This document shows, piece by piece, positions 35,289-42,208 of a stretch of 42,208 nucleotides of DNA. A program made the position numbers and the translations under genes. Source of the stretch: Ectocarpus siliculosus (Eukaryota > Sar > Phaeophyceae > Ectocarpales > Ectocarpaceae). The notes below the pieces were generated by a model. That model saw only the letters and a list, made by a program, of their open reading frames with translations. It was not told where the DNA came from and ran no database searches. Numbering within the stretch: position 1 is the first letter of the stretch; each line of letters starts with the position of its first letter. The stretch covers positions 195,058-237,265 of the forward strand of contig FN649748.1 in NCBI GenBank assembly GCA_000310025.1, in the 5' to 3' direction.

Positions 35289-38200
35289 ATGGCCGCTCCG
35301 ACACGATTCGTGAATCCCAATGCGGAGGTGGTGTCCAAGACGCAGGCGCTGATGGTCAATGTGGCCGCCGCGCGAGGTTTGCAGAACGTTTTGAAGACAA
35401 ACCTGGGTGAGTCGGTTGCCGTGTTCGGCAGAGTTAGCGCGCGCTAGGTTGGTAGCACACACAAGCCCCCACGCAAAACTTGTGATAGGGTCTTTGTGCG
35501 ATAGTGATGGGGTGCCCAATAAGCCATCTTGTGTGGCATCTCCAAACTACGATAACGGCACACAGCCCTTCCGCTAAACACAGGTGGAATATAGGATCTG
35601 GCTTTGAAGGTTTGAACGGATACGATCGACCAAACCAACACGACCTCTCGCCATCTGCGGCGGGTGGTCGCCAACAGCCTTCGCCGAGCCTTGTGTAGAG
35701 CTACTGTAGATACCCTGGGTTGCACCGGTTGGTAGTTTTTTGTTGAAAGCAGATATTATGTATATCCCGCCCCCGCGCCGACCAAATTATGTTGATGTTT
35801 TGATTTGAAAACCCGGTGGGAAAAGGCAAAGAAGGAGACGGGAGAGGGGGATACTGGTACAATACGTCCACTGCTGACTCGCCCTGTATCTTTCAGCAAG
35901 GGACATGCGACGATGTCTCGCTTCCAGTTCTTACCATCAAACAGTCAACTCTCTATTGATCGAGGCACGTTGTGGAGTACATGGCCTCTTTACCCATGCA
36001 TGAGCTCTGAGCGCAGCGTGTGGGTCAATCCCGCCACTTGAGCTTGTTGTGTGGCGAATCACACCCGCTCGCCGCTATACTGCTGCCCCCGGTATCAGGT
36101 GGCACACACGGCAATGACTCCAATACAACCAATACAGCAGTAGTTCCCCTCGCGTGCTCGCAGAGACGCCGGCATTGCTATTCTCTGCTCTCGAGGCACA
36201 AACGAGCGACGTGCCCCGCCGATATTCATCCTTTCGCACATTCTCGTGTAGCAACAGCAGTAGCTCGTGGAGGGGCTACAACGCTAAAATGAACCAGAGT
36301 ACCAGACCGGAAAGAGGCGAGGAGATGGCACCCCCCGTACATGTAGACTGATATTCAATGCTCGATGGTCCCACAACCAAAAGCTTGTGCCAGCACCAAA
36401 AATGTTGGTTTTGGAAACATGTCGTCGAGGCTTTCCGTTGACGTATCGGGCTCCTCAGTAGTCACTTTTTTGTGGAGCAATCGAGCTTTGAAAGCAGGTC
36501 TGGGGGGGTTGCCTTCTCTCCACCGCTTTCGGCAGTCAGCGCTGACTACTCTGTTGGTCTAGGGGATAGTTTGGGCTATAATAGAGGGGGGCTCACCGTC
36601 GGTAGTTGCATGTGTGTGTAGTAACATGGCGATGGGATGCGGCTCTTTCGGACCGTAGTTTTGTGTTGGGAATTGCTGCGTTGAGCTGGTCAGACCGTCC
36701 ATGCGAATGGTCTCTAGGCACTGGAAGGAGAACGCAGTCTCTTTTTTTTCAGACCGTACTGCTGTTTCACAATAGCCAAGACGCGCGCGTGCGCGGAACC
36801 ATCTGTCAGATGTTAGTGTTCACCAGGCAGATTGTCTCTGAAACAGTACTTGTACATACAACTCACCTCTGCACCATTGATCCATGTCCCACAGCATCAC
36901 TTGCTGTCCCCCGCCCCGCTCCTATCTATCTTTTTCAACGCCGAAGCGATCGCAGCAGATGTTGATAGCAAAGCAGCGTAGCAGATGAGCCCCCCCCCCC
37001 TCCCGCCCCCACCATCTCTCTCTGAATATGTTTTTCGTTAATCGGCTCTCCCTCCCACCGTTTTTCCCCTCCAACGTTTATTTTTTTTATGTTCTCGATC
37101 CTTGATGTTTTCTTTGTCGCTTCAGGACCTCGCGGCACCCTGAAGATGCTCGTGGGCGGGGCGGGGCAGATCAAGCTCACCAAGGACGGGCGAGTGCTGC
37201 TGCACGAGATGCAGATCCAGCACCCCACCGCGATGATGATCGCGCGGAGCGCCACCGCTCAGGTAACGAACTCTCGTCTGCGGGTGGCAACTAGCCTAGG
37301 GAGTCCGTCTCGTGAGCTTGTTCAAGGCCAACCCCTTCTCCCGGCCTTCGTGAACAGAGTCAGGGTTTTTGGGCTGATCTGTCAAAATGTTTACTGGAAG
37401 GTGTAGAGACTTGCTGGCGCCAGAGACGGGACGAAAACAACACCATACGCACAGCAACTGTGACGCGAGTACATGGCACGATAACCTCGGTGATGCCCCC
37501 CCGCCCCCGTGCTCCGTCTCGAAAGGGACGCGTGGTCAATGGTCAAGTGACTAAGGCAAGCAACAAATGAGTACGCCCCCCCCGTGATGTGCTAGACTGG
37601 TCCGGTGAAGACACGGCGTGCTCCGTCCCGACTTTTGTGGGGATGCGAGGTCAATGGTCCAACGGCTACGGCATGCACGGCTAATTTTTTTTTTTTTTGC
37701 CCGCGCGACCAGGACGACGTCACGGGAGACGGCACGACGACGTCGGTGCTCTTCACCGGAGAGCTGCTGCGGCAGGCGGAGCGATACCTGACAGAGGGGC
37801 TGCACCCCAGGGTGCTCACGGAGGGCTTCGAGCTAGCCAAGGAGCACGCTCTCGAGCTGCTGGACACCTTCCGAAGCACCAGGCAAGAGGATTGTTATTT
37901 GTTTTTCTCGGATAAAAGCAAGAAGCCGTTGGTGTCGGTTGCGCCAACGGCTGGTGAGAGTTGGGTTTTCGTGGTTAGATTACTGTGTGTGCGTGGATGG
38001 GGCACTGGGGTGGCGTTTTTTTTAGGAAGTGTACGGCGTTTTTTGTTTTCTGTCTTTCACTAACACTAATAACAGCGATTGTCGGTGTTACGCCAGGCCC
38101 CCAATTGTTGTTTTCGTGCGGAATGTGTTCGTTCGCTAGACCAAATACAATACAATATGTCGCGTTGATTGAAGAGGACGGCAAAGAGGGAGAACGAGTG

Positions 38201-40098
38201 GCTGCCCCCAAATGTGGCTGCAAATAATTTGCTGCAGGGTATCGTGAATACTGCTCGAAGTCTTGGTGTGTGCGCCCTTCGCACGTGTGTGATGCCCCCT
38301 TTTTTTTATGTATCCCTAACCGTTTTTTCCTCTCTTGCTTTTGATTGTTCTGGGGAATGTTTTTTCGTTTCAGATCAGCGGTGGAGGAAGACCGGGAGCT
38401 GTTGGAGTCCGTGGCACGGACGTCGCTGCGCACTAAGCTGCGGGAAGAGGTGGCGGACAACGTAAGTGGCATCCATCCTCTCGTGCAAGAATCTTCAGTG
38501 CTATGGACGTTTCGAGTTCCATCATGCCCCTCAAAGTAATGTCTATCTGGCAGCCTAGCAGTATAGCGGCAGCATGAGTGTACCGGTCCGCTCCACAGGT
38601 GGCGTATGCTTTCTAGGGAAAGACGACGGTAAATACACCTGTGGCGAACCACAAGCCGAAGACAACGAGTGAAGTGCATGGACGTGCACGTCATGGTTTG
38701 CCTAACTAGCACGGCAGCAGCGAAGACGAGTGGAGTGCCGTGTGTGGGGAGAACACTCCCCCGTTCGTTTTTGCGCCCAGTGATGGTAGCGAATTGTTTT
38801 GAAGACGGGCTCGGGGGATAAAGACAATCCGATTTCTTCGCGGTATATGTTGTTGTTGCTGCTGATGCCGCCGAGCGAAGGTCGCCGCCCTTTTCGTTCG
38901 CGGGGAAGATTTTTTCCCTAGAACTCTTGCCCTTTCTTCCTCCTGAAGCAAGCCGCAAAAATGAAAAGATCTCGTTTGTTTCTTTCAGTATGCATATATA
39001 AACACATTTTAACAGGACCAGAGAGAGAGAATGTTATATTTTGCTTTGGGATTATCTTTGGGAAATCCATTGTGAACGCTCGTGCCCTCGTTTTGACCGA
39101 TGCGCAAACTGGCCAATTTTGGGACTGCGTGTCGTCGGTGGGTGGGGGTTTCAGATGACGGAGGCGGTGACGGGAGCGGTGCTGACCATCATGAAGTCCA
39201 GGGACGAGATCGACCTCCACATGGCGAGTACTGCTTTGGTGGTTATTGTCGCCGTTGTTGTTGCTGTTGTTGTTGTTGTTGTCATTATTGTATTTGTTGT
39301 TATGGTCGTCGACGCAATATTCAAGGGGCTTGTCACGTTCATTGCTGTTGTTTTTGTGGTTGCCGTCGTCGACGCAGTATAGGGTAGGGAGGCTTGCCTG
39401 TCGTTGTTGTTGTCGTTGTTGACGCAATATACAAGGGGCCTGTTGTTGTTGTTGTGTTCATTGCTATTGGTTTCGTGGTTGCCGTTGTCGACGCACACGA
39501 GGCGTGCCTGCCTGCCTCTTCTCGCCGCAGCACGAGTGCCACGCACATACTATTCAGACGCTGCAAGCCCAAAGCCATTGCAGTCCGCGGTTCAACCGAG
39601 CTCGCGGAGTTCTGACGGAGTATGTATCACATCCGTCTGCGACAACCGCTGGCCTCCTTCCCCCTGGCAGGCTACTAGGGTATTTTCGCCTGGCCCGGCG
39701 TTTTGTGCGCCTTTGTAATGTTGGCGCCTTCTTTGTTGCCGGCGGTTTCGGCCTTGGTTGCGCTTGCTCTTGATCAGGTGGAGATCATGCAAATGCGGCA
39801 CAAGGCGGGCACGGACAGCGTGCTGATCAAGGGCCTGGTTATGGACCACGGCGCGAGGCACCCGGACATGCCCCGCAGCCTCAAGAAGTGAGCGCGGGGG
39901 GGGGGGGACATGCGTTTTTGCCTCTTGCTTTTCGGGTCGGGTCGCGTGAGGTAGAGTTTGTCCGACGTTATGAGCGTGGGGGTTCGGCAGGGCGCAACAG
40001 CAGCAGCTGCTGTTGTCATAATATCCACCTTCACGATAAAAACTTTCACGTAAAAACGATTTGGTTGGTTGGTGAAGCGGACATTTCCTGGCAGCATG

Positions 40099-40142
<44 letters not shown>

Positions 40143-41456
40143 TTGTTGTTATGTATCCAAGTCCACGATAAAATCGATTTGGTTGATTGATGGAGCTGGC
40201 ATCTCCTGACGCGCTGCTTGTCCCGCCGTCCGCCCGCGTTCCTGTTGCCGGCTTCTTCGTGTTTGGGGGGGCGGTGTGTGTGTGTGTGTGTGTGCAGCTG
40301 CCACATCCTCACGTGCAACGTGTCTTTCGAGTACGAGAAGACGGAGGTGCAGTCGGGCTTCTTCTACTCCACGGCGCAGGAGAGGGAGAAGCTCGTGGAG
40401 AGCGAGCGCAAGTTCACCGACGAGAAGGTGCTTAATTTTTTTTTTGTGCCCTTTTTTTTGTTTTTCCTCGCTGGATGCAGATGCTGAGCTGTGCTGTGCT
40501 CGTACTCTGCTCCCGTTGCTTCGAAGAGAAACTTCCATTTTTTTCTAATTTGCCGGCGTTTTTTTGCTGTTGTTCTCGCTGGATGCAGATGCTGTTCTGA
40601 TCTGTGCTGTGCCAGATAGTACTCCCTACGCTTGTGCTTCGAAGAGAAAATTCCGCGGCTGACGTTTCTGTACACAGGTTCGTTGTCTTGTCGTGCTTGC
40701 CCAACAGGAACGCTTTGCTTATCAGCGCTTTTCTTTTCTTTTTCTTTTGTCTGATGCATGTGATGTAGTAAATCGCCCTCAAAATGCGCGGCATCTGCTG
40801 CTGTTTTTTTTATGCCGCTACCGCTGCACTGTACCAACAGGTGATGCAGGTGATCGAGTTCAAGAGGAAGGTGTGTAAGGAGGGCGAGTCGTTCGTCATC
40901 ATTAACCAGAAGGGCATCGACCCCCTGTCTCTCGACATGTTCGCCAAGGAAGGCATCTTCGCTCTCCGGAGGGCAAAGGTGCAGCTTTTATTGTTGTTTT
41001 TCACGCGGCAGTGATGATGGGTGGGTATTCTTGGTGGTGGTTGTCGGGTCGATGCCGATGATGGTGTTAGTTGGTTGGCTTGTTGGTGTGTCACCAACAC
41101 ATGTTTTTGGGTTTAGTTTTCTTTAAGAAACAGAACAAATAATATTTCAACTTTTTCACAGATAAATACGTAGTAAATAAGAGTCCGGGACAGACTAGCC
41201 GACAGATTTATTTTTTGCTCGGAAACTGAAGACGTCTGGTTCCACACGTCAGTGGGGTTCGACGCTGCTTGGGTGATTTGCACTTTGCGTCACCCCCCTT
41301 GACCCCGCCCCACTCCCTCGTTGTTTTGTCCCCGAAACGGCGGGGCACACCTGGTAACAGAGGCGTAACATGGAGCGGCTGACGCTGGCGTGCGGAGGCA
41401 TGGCTGTAAATAGCACGGAAGACATCTCGGAGGAGATGCTGGGCTGGGCGGGACAG
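35289..41456 (+). CDS. CCT6: T-complex protein 1 subunit zeta, N-terminal two-thirds (truncated by window end)
   Basis: Nine exons join in frame: 35289-35406, 37126-37262, 37713-37882, 38374-38461, 39155-39223, 39778-39887, 40298-40427, 40841-40978 and 41361-41456 (352 codons). ATG at 35289 begins [20 protein letters not shown]. Group II chaperonin signatures follow: [11 protein letters not shown] rebuilt across intron 1, [11 protein letters not shown], and the ATPase motif [10 protein letters not shown] (about 86-95). CCT6-type segments come next: [46 protein letters not shown] and [13 protein letters not shown]. The protein is one of eight subunits of the cytosolic TRiC/CCT folding ring (actin, tubulin and other clients). 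Introns 3 (CAG|gcaaga) and 5 (ATG|gcgagt) use GC donors. The remaining ~180 codons are beyond the right edge; intron 9 starts at 41457 (gtgaga). Confidence 0.95.
35407..37125 (+). other. CCT6 intron 1 (1.7 kb)
   Basis: Bounded by gtgagt and ttcag. No internal gene recognised; short frames inside lack conserved features. A poly-C run lies near 36989-36998. Confidence 0.7.
37509..37684 (+). repeat. Tandem pair of the dispersed ~100-bp repeat (copies C and B) near the end of CCT6 intron 2
   Basis: Copy B (37584-37684) matches 9389-9490 in the SND3-like gene. A more diverged partial copy C (37509-37580) precedes it with a period of 109 bp (shared gtgctccgtc and ggtcaatggtc). Copy B ends 28 nt before the 3' splice site at 37712/37713. 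Confidence 0.8.
39240..39515 (+). repeat. GTT-rich 110-bp tandem duplication in CCT6 intron 5
   Basis: The unit containing gacgcaatattcaaggggc at 39311 recurs at 39421 (gacgcaatatacaaggggc), with the following ttcattgct and gtggttgccgt conserved. It is embedded in (GTT)n-like sequence. Confidence 0.85.
40008..40205 (+). repeat. Tandem duplication with (CTG)13 in CCT6 intron 6
   Basis: Two units share ccac/tcacgataaaa, cgatttggttg and atttcctg/atctcctg, with an offset of 118-132 bp. They are separated by a pure CTG run at about 40100-40139. A (GT)n tract follows at 40275-40294, just before the exon 7 acceptor. Confidence 0.8.
40437..40660 (+). repeat. ~111-bp tandem duplication in CCT6 intron 7
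   Basis: ctcgctggatgcagatgctg occurs at about 40468 and 40579, followed in both by ctgtgctgtgc and gcttcgaagagaaa. Confidence 0.85.
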
Positions 41457-42208
41457 GTGAGACACGGCAAGCAAAAGCTCAAACACCACGGTTGCGTCAT
41501 CTTGCCGTACTCGAACAAGTTTTGATTCGGTTGTACTTAAGTACTGGACATAATTTGTTTTTGACGCGTGGTTTTGAGTCTTGTTGATATCGTTTTGCTT
41601 CTGGCTGGCCGCCCGGTTACCGGCGGCGATGGTTTGTGGCCATGGAGTGGTCTTGAGACCACCTGTCTCTTCGAGGGTTGTATGTACGATGTACGATCGT
41701 TTATTCCGGCGTCGTTACGGAACGCCAGGTCCTTGAAACCCTGCGAGACAACGAGTTCAAACCTTCGCGGCTGAGCACATGGGATTTGTCAAGTGTTCGT
41801 ATTTGGCTTTTGTTTTTTGCTGGGTGGTTGGGTGTTGGGGAAGTGCGCTGTAGCCGAGCACCAACACACGTTCCCGTACCCATGTCGTGGGTCGTCGGAT
41901 ATTGGAAGCGCGCTGTAGCCTCCTCACGCAAGCACTCGCGCGCACCCCATGGTTTGGGTGGTTGGATGTTGGAGAAGTGCGCTGCAGCCTCCTCGCGCAA
42001 ACACCAACACACATTCGCGCGCACCCGTGTCTTGTGATTCCCTGGGTCGTCGGGTGTTGGGGGGAGTGCACCGTAGCCTCACGCAAACACTGACACAACA
42101 CATACGCGCACCCATGTCTTGGGTCGTCAGATGTTGGAAGGGCGGTGAAGACTCCTCATGCAAGCACCAACACGCATATCTCTTCTGTTACCCCCCCCCC
42201 CCCCCCGA
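41457..42208 (+). other. CCT6 intron 9 and right edge
   Basis: Begins with the donor gtgaga. No further CCT6 exon is found before the end. The last 17-base C run is at 42190-42206. Confidence 0.6.
41821..42187 (+). repeat. Minisatellite, five units of 67-87 bp
   Basis: Units start near 41821, 41888, 41957, 42044 and 42120. Each begins tgggt(c/g)gt(c/t)gg.tgttgg, then a (a/g)gtgc(g/a)c(t/c)gtagcc-like block, then a CA-rich stretch with cgcaagcac or caccaacacac. Divergence between units is 15-25% by eye. Confidence 0.85.

Noticed and set aside
40101-40139. (CTG)n as a poly-Leu or poly-Ala coding tract
   Set aside because: Lies between CCT6 exons 6 and 7, which join exactly to give the conserved protein; it is intronic.

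Overview
The window looks like nuclear DNA of a brown alga, most likely Ectocarpus or a close relative. The basis is conserved eukaryotic genes split into short GC-rich exons by introns of roughly 0.4-2 kb, plant/fungal-type secretory genes beside a ciliary-type gene, abundant simple repeats, and a broken ankyrin gene that matches, from memory, an ankyrin family that is very abundant in Ectocarpus. No database search was run. The species call is inference; the gene calls rest on motifs and on splice phases that close exactly.

Layout, left to right. (1) 357-5000, minus: 5' part of a CLPTM1-family ER membrane protein gene, running off the left edge. (2) 6566-11089, plus: a five-exon gene for an SND3/PHO88-like ER membrane protein carrying a C-terminal ankyrin domain. 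Genes 1 and 2 are head to head, with a 229-nt foldback between them. (3) 12762-17812, plus: an eight-exon FAM228-like gene. (4) 20101-28388, minus: an eight-exon phosphatidylinositol 4-kinase of the type III beta class. Splice phases join it to two upstream exons encoding about four membrane helices. Its intron 6 holds a 100-N assembly gap flanked by two versions of the same ~480 bp. (5) 32020-33660, minus: a frame-broken ankyrin-repeat gene, with a three-unit 215-bp satellite on its 5' side. (6) 35289-41456, plus: the first nine exons (352 codons) of CCT6, the zeta subunit of the TRiC/CCT chaperonin. The rest lies beyond the right edge.

The genes do not form one pathway. Three (CLPTM1, SND3-like, PI4K) act at the secretory/endomembrane system, one is probably flagellar (FAM228) and one is a cytosolic chaperonin (CCT6). 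The most unusual points are the two apparent domain fusions (SND3 with ankyrin; membrane module with PI4K), several long foldbacks (one built from a Ty1/copia integrase fragment), a ~100-bp dispersed repeat lying just upstream of 3' splice sites in two different genes, recurrent ~110-150 bp tandem duplications inside introns, and three GC-AG introns among about 29.

Poly-C tracts lie at both window ends and on the gap edges, which suggests the window is a scaffold whose contigs break at poly-C. No tRNA, rRNA or CRISPR array was seen.
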